The notes beneath the pieces are model-generated. The model worked only from the letters and a program-made list of their open reading frames with translations, ran no database searches and had not been told where the DNA came from. Source: Lachnoclostridium sp. An14 (GTDB taxonomy: Bacteria > Bacillota > Clostridia > Lachnospirales > Lachnospiraceae). From it: a stretch of DNA of 64,000 bases. Every line of letters starts with the position of its first letter. Within the stretch, counting starts at the first letter, position 1. This document shows positions 27,501-36,026 of the stretch, one piece after another. Location of the stretch: assembly GCF_002160755.1 (NCBI RefSeq), contig NZ_NFLE01000022.1, positions 1 to 64,000 of the forward strand. Reading direction: 5' to 3'. Made by a program: the position numbers and the translations under genes.

Positions 27501-28085
27501 AAAGAGCTCGACGCGCACCGGCATTTCCTCCGTCAGCGGGAAAATGTCCAGGATGCCGCCGCGGATGGAAAACTGTCCCATGCCGTCCACCTGAGGAGTG
27601 CGCTCGTAGCCCAAAGCCACCAGCCGTTCTCTCCACTCGTCCAGATCCAGCTCTTGTCCGACCTGTACGTACATTGTGTGCTCATGGAGTACATTCAGCG
27701 GCAGGAGCCGGTCCATGAGGCCGTCCACCGTGGTCACCACCACGCCGCCCTGATCCTCGATGAGGTGGCGGAGTACCTGCAAACGCTGCTTTACCATCAG
27801 GTTTCCGTGGATGTCCGCGCTGTAAAACAGCAGGTCCTTGGCCGGGTAGAGCCACGTGTTGGGCTGAAAATACCGGAAATCGTCGTAGATCTCCTGGGCC
27901 TTCGTCCCGTCGCTGGTGACCACCAGTTTCCACGGCGTTCCCTTCGCCGCCTCGTACATCAGATGGACCTTCTGGGAATCCATGCAGCCGCTCACCTGAG
28001 CCGGCCCCTCTCCCCGTTTTAAGTCCGCGTCCAGATCCTCAAATTCCTTCAGCTCCCACAAAGGGTTTTCAAATACGTCGCTCAT
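24531..28085 (-). CDS. mfd: Transcription-repair coupling factor
   Basis: 1184 residues, full length. UvrB-like N-terminal domains, the RNA-polymerase interaction domain (about 500-570, VGDYVVHEDHGLGIYRG), the translocase with Walker A GDVGYGKTEIALRA, the DEEQRFG box, the TATPIPRTLHMSL motif and the TRCF domain at the C-terminus are all present. It removes polymerase stalled at lesions and recruits UvrA. Co-directional with pth with a gap of 11 bases, the common Firmicutes pairing. Confidence 0.96.
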   Translation of the reverse strand: MSDVFENPLWELKEFEDLDADLKRGEGPAQVSGCMDSQKVHLMYEAAKGTPWKLVVTSDGTKAQEIYDDFRYFQPNTWLYPAKDLLFYSADIHGNLMVKQRLQVLRHLIEDQGGVVVTTVDGLMDRLLPLNVLHEHTMYVQVGQELDLDEWRERLVALGYERTPQVDGMGQFSIRGGILDIFPLTEEMPVRVELFDTEVDSIRTFDLESQRSVEQMEEITIYPAAEMVLDKERLKKGADRIEKETKKLVKTLREQMKTEESHRLRSVTDEVLEGLREGWKTHGLDSYIQYFYGETVSFLDYFPAEGTVIFLDEPARLQERGEAVELEFRESMGHRLEKGYLLPGQTDLLCGVKEVLARAQTRRTVCLTALEQKLPGISIKKKYHINARNIHSYQTSFEVLIKDLKRWKKEKYRIILLSGSRTRASRLAGDLREYELSAFCPDDGERKVQPGEILVTYGNLHRGFEYPMIKFIVLTEGDMFGAEKKKKRRKKTAYEGRRIQSFSELSVGDYVVHEDHGLGIYRGIEKIERDRVVKDYIKIEYGDGGNLYLPATRLEGIQKYAGSDAKAPKLNKLGGEQWTKTKTRVKGAVKEIAKDLVKLYAARQNSSGFQCGPDTVWQREFEEMFPYEETDDQLEAIEATKRDMESRKIMDRLICGDVGYGKTEIALRAAFKAVQESRQVVYLVPTTILAQQHYNTFVQRMKDFPVRVDLMSRFRTAAEQKKTLEDLKKGMVDVLIGTHRVLSKDVQFKNLGLLIIDEEQRFGVAHKEKIKQLKENVDVLTLTATPIPRTLHMSLIGIRDMSVLEEPPVDRVPIQTYVMEYNDEMVREAIQREMARGGQVYYVYNRVNDIAEVANHVAKLVPEANVVFAHGQMHERELEKIMLDFVDGEIDVLVSTTIIETGLDISNANTMIIHDADRLGLSQLYQLRGRVGRSNRTAYAFLMYRRDKLLREDAEKRLQAIREFTELGSGIKIAMRDLEIRGAGNILGAEQHGHMEAVGYDLYCKLLNQAVQALKGEKPEEEEYETVVDCDIDAYIPPSYIKNEYQKLDIYKRISGIENEDEYMDMQDELMDRFGDIPKAVENLLRIAALKAMAHNAYVTEVYVNRQEARLTMYPKARLRVEGIPELVAKYRGDLKFQAGDAPVFHFIDQRNKNRDCDPMIEKTKILLSELSVLVERPETAEQE

Positions 28086-28096
28086 GTTTATCCCCG

Positions 28097-28663
28097 CTAT
28101 TTCTTCCTGTTGAACCGGTTCATGGCTGCGTCGATGCCGTCCTCCACAATGGCCGCGGCCGCCTCCGCCGCCTCCTTAAAGGCGTCCTCCATCACGGACT
28201 GCTCCACCTGGGGGAAACGGCCCAGCACGTAGTCCGCCAGATCCATCCGGTCCGGTTTCGCGCCCACGCCGATCCGCACCCTGGGGAATTCCTGGGTGCC
28301 CAGATGGGCGATGATGTTTTTGATGCCGTTGTGGCCGCCGGCGCTGCCTTTGGCCCGCACCCGCAGCTTTCCCACGTCCAGGTCAATATCGTCATACATC
28401 ACTATAATATGTTCATGATCAATCTTATAGAAATCCGCCGCCGCCCGCACGCTCTCGCCGCTTAAGTTCATGTAGGTCTGGGGTTTCAGGAGAATGACCT
28501 TCTCCGCCCCCAGCATTCCCTTTCCGCACAATCCCTTGTGCTTTTTCTCCTTCACGGAAATATTTAACCTGTCCGCCAGCATATCCACGGCGTCAAAGCC
28601 GGCGTTGTGGCGGGTGTGCTCATATTCTCTGGTAGGATTTCCAAGTCCAACGATTAAATACAT
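28097..28663 (-). CDS. pth: Peptidyl-tRNA hydrolase
   Basis: 188 residues, normal length. Conserved GNPTREYEHTRHNAGF with the catalytic His about 20, MYDDIDLDVGKLRVRAKGS with the catalytic Asp, and GSAGGHNGIKNI. It recycles peptidyl-tRNA that drops off ribosomes. First gene of the pth-mfd transcript, with a good promoter upstream. Confidence 0.96.
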   Translation of the reverse strand: MYLIVGLGNPTREYEHTRHNAGFDAVDMLADRLNISVKEKKHKGLCGKGMLGAEKVILLKPQTYMNLSGESVRAAADFYKIDHEHIIVMYDDIDLDVGKLRVRAKGSAGGHNGIKNIIAHLGTQEFPRVRIGVGAKPDRMDLADYVLGRFPQVEQSVMEDAFKEAAEAAAAIVEDGIDAAMNRFNRKK

Positions 28664-28793
28664 CTTGATCCCTCCGTTTCAAACAATATCCGGCGGCCGT
28701 TTTGACCGCGCCTTTTACCCGGCCTGCAAGCGCAGCCCGGTTCTTTTTTGGGTTTCTGGTGTCGGAGCGCGGGGACGCGCTCTGGTAGAGGTC

Positions 28794-28822
28794 ATTATAG
28801 CATAGATTTGGGGTTGTGCCAA
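28794..28822 (-). promoter_or_regulatory. sigma-A promoter of pth-mfd
   Basis: On the minus strand TTGGCA (28822-28817), a 17-base spacer and TATAAT (28799-28794) preceded by TGC. The leader of about 125 bases between it and the ATG at 28663 shows no clear riboswitch. Confidence 0.75.
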
Positions 28823-28923
28823 ATGGTTTGATAGGAGGAGAGAAATGCGAGGAGAGAAATAGGTTTTTACAAAAATCGTGTCGGGGCTTTTCCTCAAAAG
28901 AGGGGCGGGTTCTGAGATACAAA

Positions 28924-28957
28924 GGGCGCCCATGCCACTCCCCCGGCACAGGCGCCC
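28924..28957 (-). terminator. Terminator after the M20 amidohydrolase gene
   Basis: GGGCGCC and GGCGCCC arms (28924-28930 and 28951-28957) extended by TGCC/GGCA form a GC-rich stem; on the minus strand TTTGTATCT follows. The T-run is weak. Confidence 0.55.
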
Positions 28958-29005
28958 ATTCCTTCTGTCTTCTATAATATTTCTACACCATTCATACTAA
29001 ATCCA

Positions 29006-30202
29006 TCACCGCTCCATCCCCAGCATCTCTACCGCATACCGCACCGTGGAAATGGCTCCCGTTTTCAGCACCTTCTCATTTAAGTCAAACTTCGTGTTGT
29101 GGTGGGGGGCTCCGTAGCCCTCGGCCTCGTTTTTAATGCCCAGGAACGCGAACACGCCCGGGTAGCGCTCCAGCCAAAGCCGGAAGGATTCGCCGGCGTA
29201 CCACGGCTCGCAGGATACCACCGTTCCCTCCGGCAGCACTTCCTTCAGCACCCGGTCCGCGATGGCGGCGCAGGCGGAATCGGTCACTGTCGGGCCGCCG
29301 ATAAAGTCAGGGCCGAACTCTGCCGTGCATTTGTGCATATCCGCGGTGTTTCCCGCCACCTTTTTCGTAAGCTCCAGGCACTTCTTTCCTTCCTCCATGT
29401 CAAAGAACCGATACGTTCCCTGGATACGGGCGTTGTCCGGGATCACGTTGGTAGCGTCGCCGCCGTGGAACATGGTCAGCCCCAGCGTCACTGTCTTTCC
29501 AGCCGTCACCTGGTTTCCGAAAGCCACACAGAGGTTGTTTAAGAAGTTCGCGCCGCAGAAAATGGGGTTGGCCGCCAGATCCGGGCGGGAACCATGGCCG
29601 CTCTTTCCGTGGAACGTCACGTCAATGCGCACCGCCCCGGCCATTCTGGCGCCGGGATCCACGCACATTTTTCCCTCCTCCAGCTCCGCGTACACATGAA
29701 TGGCCCAGCAATAGTCCACATGGTATTTTTCCAGAGCTTTTAACAGGGCATCCACACCGCTGTTTGGCTCCTCTCCCTCCTCAAAGCAGAACAGCACCGT
29801 TCCGCAAAGCTCATCCTTCATCCTGGTGAGCACCTGCATTGCCCCCAGCAGCATGGCCGTGTGGGCGTCGTGGCCGCAGGCGTGGCAGGTGTCCGGCTGC
29901 TCCGAGCGGCAGGTTCTTTCTCCTGCCAGATTCGTCTCCGACTCCTCCAGAGGCAGGGCGTCAATATCCGCCCGCAGCGCTACCACATTTCCCGGCCGGC
30001 CCGTGTCCAGCTTTACGATGACGCTGGTGGTGGGCACCTCCTCCCAGGGCAGGCCCAGCTTTTCAGCCTCCTCCAGAATGAAAGCGTGAGTCTTATTCTC
30101 CTTCATCGCCACCTCCGCAAAGGTGTGAACCTTCCTGCGACAGTCAATGATATAAGGCTCGTACTCATCCGCCAGCTTTAAGATTTTTTCCTTTAAATCC
30201 AT
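29006..30202 (-). CDS. M20-family amidohydrolase (peptidase M20D)
   Basis: 398 residues. Zinc ligands in CHACGHDAHTAMLLGA, FCFEEGEEPNSGV and the C-terminal APHHNTKFDLNE are kept; the dimerisation domain lies around 180-300. The family removes acyl or aminoacyl groups from N-acyl amino acids, N-acetyl-diaminopimelate or hippurate-like compounds; the exact substrate is unknown. Single-gene unit with its own promoter and terminator. Confidence 0.88.
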   Translation of the reverse strand: MDLKEKILKLADEYEPYIIDCRRKVHTFAEVAMKENKTHAFILEEAEKLGLPWEEVPTTSVIVKLDTGRPGNVVALRADIDALPLEESETNLAGERTCRSEQPDTCHACGHDAHTAMLLGAMQVLTRMKDELCGTVLFCFEEGEEPNSGVDALLKALEKYHVDYCWAIHVYAELEEGKMCVDPGARMAGAVRIDVTFHGKSGHGSRPDLAANPIFCGANFLNNLCVAFGNQVTAGKTVTLGLTMFHGGDATNVIPDNARIQGTYRFFDMEEGKKCLELTKKVAGNTADMHKCTAEFGPDFIGGPTVTDSACAAIADRVLKEVLPEGTVVSCEPWYAGESFRLWLERYPGVFAFLGIKNEAEGYGAPHHNTKFDLNEKVLKTGAISTVRYAVEMLGMER

Positions 30203-30284
30203 CGTATTTCCTCCTCAATACACAAATCGGGCCGTTCCTGTCCCGGGATACGGAACGGATTCTGTTGGTTTCGTTCTGATTATA

Positions 30285-30313
30285 TTTATATTATAAAGCT
30301 GCTTAATTGTCAA
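30285..30313 (-). promoter_or_regulatory. sigma-A promoter of the amidohydrolase gene
   Basis: On the minus strand TTGACA (30313-30308), 17 bases, TATAAA (30290-30285). The remaining gap up to 30455 shows no gene. Confidence 0.75.
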
Positions 30314-30455
30314 GGTGGTTATGTGTGATTTGTATATGATGGATAGAATTGGTCAGGTTGGATTGTGCATTTTGTCTTGAATAATGGGGCGATTAGGCGT
30401 AAAAAAGCGCCCCCTCCAGCCCCCTCCTCAGCCAAAGTCTGACGCTTTCTCTCCC

Positions 30456-31958
30456 TCACAGCAACGGCGACAAGAGCCTGCTGCACTGTTCCTTCACCCG
30501 AATCACCAGGGCACGCTCCCGGTACTCCTCCAGGGTGATCTCGTGGCACTTTTCCAGATCCTCCAAAAAGATCTTCTCCAGCGCCTCCGTGGTGTCCTCG
30601 TCGTAAATCACGGCGTTCACCTCAAAATTCAGTTCAAAGCTGCGGATGTCCATGTTGGCGGTGCCGTAGCTGCACACGCGGCCGTCGGTCATGACGCCCT
30701 TGGCGTGGAGGAATCCGTTTTCATAGGTATAGCACTTCGCCCCCGCCGCCAGCAGATCCCCCACGTAGGAATAAGAGGCCCAGTACACAAAGGGGTGATC
30801 CGGCTTGCAGGGGATCATCAGCCGCACATCCACGCCGGATTTGGCCGCCACCTGCAGGGCGGACAGCACCGCGTCGTCCGGCACAAAATAGGGCGTCTGG
30901 ATGTAAATGTGCTTTTTCGCCTTGTGAAACAGTTCCAGATAGTTGTTGCGGATCTGCCGGTCCCTGGCATCCGGGCCGCTGGTGATGATCTGGATGCCGC
31001 AGGGCAGGTTTAAGCCCTCCAGCAGCCGTTTCCGCTCCTCCTCCACCGGCCGGGGAATGTCAAAATACTCCGCGTGCTTAAAGAGGTTTTCCCGGCAGGC
31101 ATAGTTCCAGTCCAGGGCAAACCGCACCTGCAGGCTGATCACCGCGTCGCCGTAAAGTTTCAGATGGGTGTCCCGCCAGTATCCGAACTTCGGATCCTTT
31201 CCAATGTACTCTTTTCCGATGTTAAAACCGCCCACGTAGCCGATTTTCCCGTCGATTACCACGATTTTCCTGTGATTGCGGTAGTTCACGCGAAGGTTGA
31301 TACGTCCCAGGGTGGCAGGGAAAAAGGCCCCCACCTTCACGCCGGCCGCCTCCAGCTCCTGCCATTTCTTCTTCGGCATAAACCGGCCGCCCATGCCGTC
31401 GTAGAGGATTCGCACCTCCACCCCCTCCTTCACCTTTTCCAGGAGAATGGGGATCAGGGAATCGAACACCTCGTCATTTTTGATAATGTAATACTGGATA
31501 TGGATAAAATGCTCCGCCCGCCGCAGCTCCCGGCGGAGATCCTCAAACTTTTCCTTTCCATCTGTAAAAATGCGGATATGGTTGTTTAAAGTGAGCACAG
31601 CCCCGGAGGTCTCCAGATTGTAGATGACCAGATCCTTATAATCCCGTTCCATGGGCTCCTCCAGGCTCATCTCATGGTGCTTGAAGTAGTTTTCCTGGCT
31701 CCTGGCGGAAATGTTCAGCCGGTCCTCCACCTCTTTCACCCGGAACATCTTGTCCTTGTGAAAATCCTGGCAGAGCAAGAGGTAAAACAAAAATCCAAAC
31801 ACCGGCACAAAATACAGCGCCAGCAGCCACGTCCACACCGCCTTCGGGTCCCGCCGCTGGAAAAAGACGATAACCACCGATAAAATCAGGTTGATCACGA
31901 TCAGGTTGGACAGTGTCCAGTCCCATATTTTCAGCAAATCTTCCACAACCGTATCCAT
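30456..31958 (-). CDS. cls: Cardiolipin synthase
   Basis: 500 residues. Two N-terminal membrane helices (about 15-60), then two phospholipase D motifs: HRKIVVIDGKIGYVGGFN and HAKGVMTDGRVCSYGTAN. It condenses two phosphatidylglycerols to cardiolipin and glycerol at the membrane. The length matches Firmicutes Cls. It has its own promoter and no operon partner. Confidence 0.93.
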   Translation of the reverse strand: MDTVVEDLLKIWDWTLSNLIVINLILSVVIVFFQRRDPKAVWTWLLALYFVPVFGFLFYLLLCQDFHKDKMFRVKEVEDRLNISARSQENYFKHHEMSLEEPMERDYKDLVIYNLETSGAVLTLNNHIRIFTDGKEKFEDLRRELRRAEHFIHIQYYIIKNDEVFDSLIPILLEKVKEGVEVRILYDGMGGRFMPKKKWQELEAAGVKVGAFFPATLGRINLRVNYRNHRKIVVIDGKIGYVGGFNIGKEYIGKDPKFGYWRDTHLKLYGDAVISLQVRFALDWNYACRENLFKHAEYFDIPRPVEEERKRLLEGLNLPCGIQIITSGPDARDRQIRNNYLELFHKAKKHIYIQTPYFVPDDAVLSALQVAAKSGVDVRLMIPCKPDHPFVYWASYSYVGDLLAAGAKCYTYENGFLHAKGVMTDGRVCSYGTANMDIRSFELNFEVNAVIYDEDTTEALEKIFLEDLEKCHEITLEEYRERALVIRVKEQCSRLLSPLL

Positions 31959-31988
31959 ACACGACCACCCTTTCTTTTTAATGGTTTC

Positions 31989-32017
31989 ATCATACCACAG
32001 CCGCCCCGCCCCGGCAA
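31989..32017 (-). promoter_or_regulatory. Promoter of cls
   Basis: On the minus strand TTGCCG (32017-32012), 17 bases, TATGAT (31994-31989) preceded by TGG. Confidence 0.6.
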
Positions 32018-32109
32018 GCCGGTCCTAAGGCAGGAAACCGGCAGGAAACCAGAGCCTCACAGCCACGGCCATTTCCTCCAAGATAACAGAAACGCGCGCG
32101 GAGCATTCC

Positions 32110-32145
32110 TGTTAAACAAAAAACAGCGGCCCCATCAGCCGCTGT
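32110..32145 (-). terminator. Terminator of the two-component operon
   Basis: ACAGCGGC/GCCGCTGT (32123-32130 and 32138-32145) form a tight stem; on the minus strand TTTTTTGTTT follows. Confidence 0.85.
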
Positions 32146-32165
32146 CTCCTCACATCTCCATTTCC

Positions 32166-32855
32166 TCACACCTTAAACCGGTATCCCACGCCCCAGATCG
32201 TTTCAATATACTGAGGTTTCGCCGTGTTAAACTCGATTTTTTCCCGGATCTTCTTGATATGTACCGTCACCGTGGCAATATCCCCCACAGACTCCATATC
32301 CCAGATCTTGGAAAACAGTTCCTCCTTCGTAAACACGTGGTTTGGGTTCTGTGCCAGGAAGGCCAAGAGGTCAAATTCCTTGGTGGTAAAATTCTTCTCC
32401 TCCCCGTTCACCCACACCCGCCTGGCTGTCTTGTCGATTTTCAGCCCGCGGATCTCAATCACGTCATTGACAGGAACTCCGCTGCCGATCAGCCGCTCGT
32501 ACCGGGCCAGGTGCGCCTTCACCCGGGCCACCATCTCACTGGGGCTGAAGGGCTTTGTCATATAGTCGTCAGCCCCCAGGCCCAGGCCGCGGATTTTGTC
32601 AATGTCCTCCTTTTTGGCAGACACCATGATAATGGGAGTATTTTTCACCTCCCGCACCCGCCTGCAGATCTCAAACCCGTCCGTCCCCGGCAGCATCAAA
32701 TCCAGGATAATCAGGTCAAACTCCTCCTCCAGAGCCTTCTTAAGGCCCACGTCCCCGTCTCCGGCGATCTCCACCTCAAAGCCGCTTAACTCCAGATAAT
32801 CCTTCTCCAGCTCCGCGATGCTCTCCTCATCCTCTATAATCAAAATTTTGCTCAT
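32166..32855 (-). CDS. OmpR/PhoB-family response regulator
   Basis: 229 residues. Receiver domain with the acidic pair in IIEDEE, phosphorylated Asp52 (IILDLMLPGTDGF) and Lys101 (DDYMTKPFSPSEM), then a winged-helix DNA-binding domain (about 130-229) ending IETIWGVGYRFKV. Overlaps its sensor kinase by 4 bases (ATGA). The controlled genes are not evident from the neighbourhood. Confidence 0.94.
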   Translation of the reverse strand: MSKILIIEDEESIAELEKDYLELSGFEVEIAGDGDVGLKKALEEEFDLIILDLMLPGTDGFEICRRVREVKNTPIIMVSAKKEDIDKIRGLGLGADDYMTKPFSPSEMVARVKAHLARYERLIGSGVPVNDVIEIRGLKIDKTARRVWVNGEEKNFTTKEFDLLAFLAQNPNHVFTKEELFSKIWDMESVGDIATVTVHIKKIREKIEFNTAKPQYIETIWGVGYRFKV

Positions 32856-34345
32856 TCCTGTATTACCTCCTGGTACTTTCTAAGGACGAAATGGATCTCC
32901 GTCCCCACTCCTTCCTTGCTGGTGGCCCAGATGCGCCCGCCGTGATCCTCAATGATCTTCCTCACAATGGAAAGCCCGATGCCGCTACCTCCCTTGGAGG
33001 AATTCCTGGAGGCGTCCGTGCGGTAGAAACGGTCGAAAATATTGGGAAGATCCCTGGCGGCGATCCCCCTGCCGTTGTCCTCGATGCCCACCTGGATGAA
33101 ATCGCCCACATCCTGGATCCGGATGTTGATGATTCCCTTTTTCTTGTCCATGTATTTGATGGAATTGCCGATGATGTTGTTGATCACCCGTTTCATCTGC
33201 TCCGCGTCGGCGATGACCATCACATCCTTGTCCACGTAGTTAAAATACCCCAGCTCAATCCCCCGGGCCTCCATATCCAGCCCCACTTCCTCCACGCAGT
33301 CGCCGAAATACTCCGCCACGTTGATCTTGGAGTAGGTATAAGGGATCTTGTTGGTGTCAATCTTGGAGTAGAAGGTCAGCTCGTCGATCAGCCGGTCCAT
33401 GTCGTTGGCCTTGTTGTAAATGGTGCGGATATACTTGTCCAGCTTCTCCGGCGAGGATGCCACCCCGTCCATAATTCCCTCCACATATCCCTTAATGGCG
33501 GTGATGGGGGTCTTTAAGTCATGGGAAATGTTGCTGATCAGCTCCTTGCTCTCCTTGTCGTACTGGACCTTTTCCTCCGCCGATTCCTTCAGCCGGATGC
33601 GCATTTGCTCAAAATCCTGGCACAGGAGGCCGATCTCGTCCTCGTCCTCCACCTCCAGGGTAAAATCCAGATTGCCGTCCCGGATGTTCTTCGTGGCCTG
33701 CTGCAGCTGGCTTAAGGGCTGTAAAATGGAGCGGTACACCCAGGTCGTCATGGCAACTCCCGTAAAGCAGAGGATCAAAATACCGGAAATGAGCATTTCC
33801 CGCAGCATGGACTTCACCTCCGGGATGAGCTCGTCCACCTTGGACACCAGAAATAAACTTCCCCTGCTGCCGTCGGGAAATTCAAAATCCATCTGCTTGA
33901 GCAGGTGCTGGCTGTCCCCGTCCAGATAGATGCCTCCCTCGATGTCAACGCCTCCGTTTCCATAGGCAGGGAGCTGGCTGTAAAATTCCTCGCTGTCAGA
34001 AAGGGGATTCCCCTCGTAGATGACCTCGTGGTCCTTCCGCACAATGACGTAGGCATACTTGCTCAGCATTTCCTCATTCAATATATCCAAATACGCCGGA
34101 TCCTCAAAGACCGCGGGATCCGTCTCCATCTGAGTTCGGATCTCCTCCCGGCTGGGTTCCGTCAGGCGGTTAAAAATCTGCATGGAATTGGCGGAGAACA
34201 CCTCCACCTGATCCGTAAGGCCGTAATTTTTCCTGATCTCACTGGTGGAGTAGCTGCTCAGGCCCATAAAGGCCATAAAAATCAGCAGCATGGGCACCAC
34301 CGTGACCGTCAGAAAGGACACGGCCAGTCTGGTTCTCAGTTTCAT
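32852..34345 (-). CDS. Membrane sensor histidine kinase
   Basis: 497 residues. N-terminal helix (about 10-30), an extracytoplasmic sensing region (35-180), second helix (187-207), HAMP, then the H-box SNISHDLKTPITAIKGY with His275, N-box NNIIGNSIKYMDKK, and G-boxes EDNGRGIAARDLPNIFDRFY and GGSGIGLSIVRKIIEDHGG. It phosphorylates the co-transcribed regulator. First gene of the operon. Confidence 0.94.
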   Translation of the reverse strand: MKLRTRLAVSFLTVTVVPMLLIFMAFMGLSSYSTSEIRKNYGLTDQVEVFSANSMQIFNRLTEPSREEIRTQMETDPAVFEDPAYLDILNEEMLSKYAYVIVRKDHEVIYEGNPLSDSEEFYSQLPAYGNGGVDIEGGIYLDGDSQHLLKQMDFEFPDGSRGSLFLVSKVDELIPEVKSMLREMLISGILILCFTGVAMTTWVYRSILQPLSQLQQATKNIRDGNLDFTLEVEDEDEIGLLCQDFEQMRIRLKESAEEKVQYDKESKELISNISHDLKTPITAIKGYVEGIMDGVASSPEKLDKYIRTIYNKANDMDRLIDELTFYSKIDTNKIPYTYSKINVAEYFGDCVEEVGLDMEARGIELGYFNYVDKDVMVIADAEQMKRVINNIIGNSIKYMDKKKGIINIRIQDVGDFIQVGIEDNGRGIAARDLPNIFDRFYRTDASRNSSKGGSGIGLSIVRKIIEDHGGRIWATSKEGVGTEIHFVLRKYQEVIQE

Positions 34346-34375
34346 ATTTCATTCTCCGATCTTTCATATACTCTG

Positions 34376-34384
34376 ATTATAGCA
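34376..34384 (-). promoter_or_regulatory. Extended -10 promoter of the two-component operon
   Basis: TGCTATAAT on the minus strand (TATAAT at 34381-34376), 31 bases ahead of the kinase ATG. The -35 region is poor. Confidence 0.55.
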
Positions 34385-34474
34385 TACTTTGACCGGACCA
34401 TTTATAAAAGTATTCTAAACTTTGTGATTTCACAGAAAAGACACCTTTTTTTCACATTTTCCCGCTATACTTTT

Positions 34475-34626
34475 TCCATGAAAAGGAAATACCTTTTCAT
34501 ATACACTTTTTCATTTCCGGCCGGCAGGAATCCCCATCCTGTCGGTTCTCCTTCAGTTTATCCGCGAAGGGACGTTCTTCGTGGAAAGAGAGAGGCTGCC
34601 GCGCCGATGCGGCAGCCTCTTTTTGC
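34475..34626 (+). ncRNA. Candidate small RNA with three hairpins and its own terminator
   Basis: A TATACT -10 element at 34466-34471 precedes a stretch with three stems in a row: CCGGCAGGA/TCCTGTCGG (about 34519-34545), CGAAG/CTTCG (34564-34580) and the terminator stem AGAGGCTGCCGC (34591-34602) with GCGGCAGCCTCT (34609-34620) and TTTTT. The next gene has its own promoter downstream of this terminator. The short reading frame from 34480 gives a basic, low-quality peptide and has no ribosome site, so an RNA product is preferred. Confidence 0.4.
34591..34625 (+). terminator. Strong intrinsic terminator upstream of the SPFH gene
   Basis: 12-base perfect stem (34591-34602 with 34609-34620), 6-base loop, then a run of T on the plus strand. 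It lies before, not after, the SPFH promoter, so it ends a short transcript that starts in 34,400-34,480. Confidence 0.85.
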
Positions 34627-34650
34627 ACGCGTTCCCCGCTCCCGTTTTTC

Positions 34651-34679
34651 TTTACAATCTCCCTCCCGTCATGTAAAAT
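34651..34679 (+). promoter_or_regulatory. sigma-A promoter of the SPFH gene
   Basis: TTTACA at 34651-34656, 17-base spacer, TAAAAT at 34674-34679. AAGGAGGT precedes the ATG at 34759 by 8 bases. Confidence 0.75.
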
Positions 34680-34758
34680 AACTCCAGAAACAGAGAATGG
34701 TCCCGCGGCCAGCCGCGAAACGACAAGACATACGAAATCAGCAAGGAGGTACCATACT

Positions 34759-35846
34759 ATGGCACTGTTTGGAATCGGCGAAAAAGCCAGATCCCAGGGA
34801 AAGAAACACTGGACAAACGTAATCAAAAACACCGGCCCCGGCGGGCTCCTGCTCTGGCGGCAGCCGGAGGAAGACTTTAACACCGGTTCCACCCTGATCG
34901 TCATGCCGGGAGAATGCGCTGTCTTCGTGTCCGGCGGAAAAAGCGTGGAGGTATTTGAAAGCGGCACCTATCAGCTCTCCACCGGAAATTACCCCTTTCT
35001 CACACGGCTTCAGAGCCTGTTTTCCGGCGGGGTCAGCGTTTTTCACTGTGCCGTCTACTTTGTGCGCAAAGCGGACAGCCAGGAGATCCGCTGGGGCACG
35101 GAGACTCCCATCCAGGTCCGGGACAAGCGTGGGGCATCCGTACCTCCGCCAGAGCCAGGGGAACCTACAAGGTTCGGATCACCGCTCCTGACGTATTTCT
35201 GGAGCGGCTTGTGGGCAGCAATATCCCCTTTCAGCTCCAGGAGGATCTGGAGCAGTATTTCTCCCGCGAGCTGCAGGGTAAAATCAAGGCGGCCGTTTCC
35301 CGGTTCCTCAATAACCGGCAGGAAGAACTGATCGGCCTGGACGCCTTTTTAGACGAGATTTCCGCCCAGATTGAGCCCTATATCGACGAGGCCATTTCCG
35401 ACTACGGATTGAAATGCGTAAACTTCTCCCTGGCGGGCCTGGACATTGACACGGGAAAATACGATGCTCTGGACCGGTCCCACATCGACGCCCTGAACCG
35501 GGAAACCCTGGCGCGGGGAGACAAGGCCGCCATGGACGCTCTGGGCGGAGACTGGGGCCGTCAGAAAGCGGCGGACATCCTAGGCGAGCTGGCCCGCAAT
35601 CCCGGCTCCGGTTCCGCAGGAGCCATGGCCGCCGGCATGGGAATGGGCATGGCCGCCGGAAACGCGTTCGGCGATATGGCAAACCAGCTCTTTTCCCAGG
35701 CGGATAAAGCAGCCCAGCCCACCATTTCCTCCTCCCAGGAGGATCCGGTGGAGGTGCTGAGCAAGTTAAAAAAGCTGCTGGACGCAGGGCTGATCGAACA
35801 GGACGAATACGACGAAAAAAAGAAAGAGGTTTTAAGCCGGATGTAA
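34759..35846 (+). pseudogene. SPFH-domain / SHOCT protein (YdjI-like), broken by one frameshift
   Basis: The first frame encodes the SPFH start (MALFGIGEKARSQGKKHW, VMPGECAVFVSGG, KADSQEIRWGTETPIQVRDK) and then turns to nonsense at about 35128. The family sequence resumes at once in another frame (WGIRTSARARGTYKVRITAP from 35130) and continues to 35846, ending in a SHOCT domain (DPVEVLSKLKKLLDAGLIEQ). One base is missing between 35127 and 35130. Restored, it would be about 362 residues, normal for these proteins, which are membrane-associated and often sit beside zinc-ribbon proteins as here. It is either a real recent mutation or a sequencing error; promoter and ribosome site are intact. Confidence 0.82.
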
Positions 35847-35872
35847 CCGCCGGAGGTACATACAAAAAGTGT

Positions 35873-35927
35873 GCGCCGGAACGCGGCTGCGCCAGCAGCC
35901 ATCTTCCTCTGCGCGGAGTGTGTCTCC
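35873..35927. repeat. Intergenic GC-rich repeat, copy A
   Basis: These 55 bases match 59049-59103 at 50 positions; the shared core includes GCGGCTGCGCCAGCAGCCAT. It sits between the convergent SPFH and LRR genes. A degraded form of the adjoining CAGGAAAC/GTTTCC stem follows at about 35948-35964. Confidence 0.8.
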
Positions 35928-36026
35928 CGCCGGAGGCTTTTATACCCCAGGAAACACCGTTTCCCACTACACGAAAAAAGGCTCCGGCAGAGGTTTTTCT
36001 CCTCCGCCGGGGCCTTTCCCGTCCTG

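Noticed and set aside
34480-34681. Short ORF beginning MKRKYLFIYTF
   Set aside because: It runs through three hairpins and a terminator, has no ribosome site, and its composition is unlike a protein.
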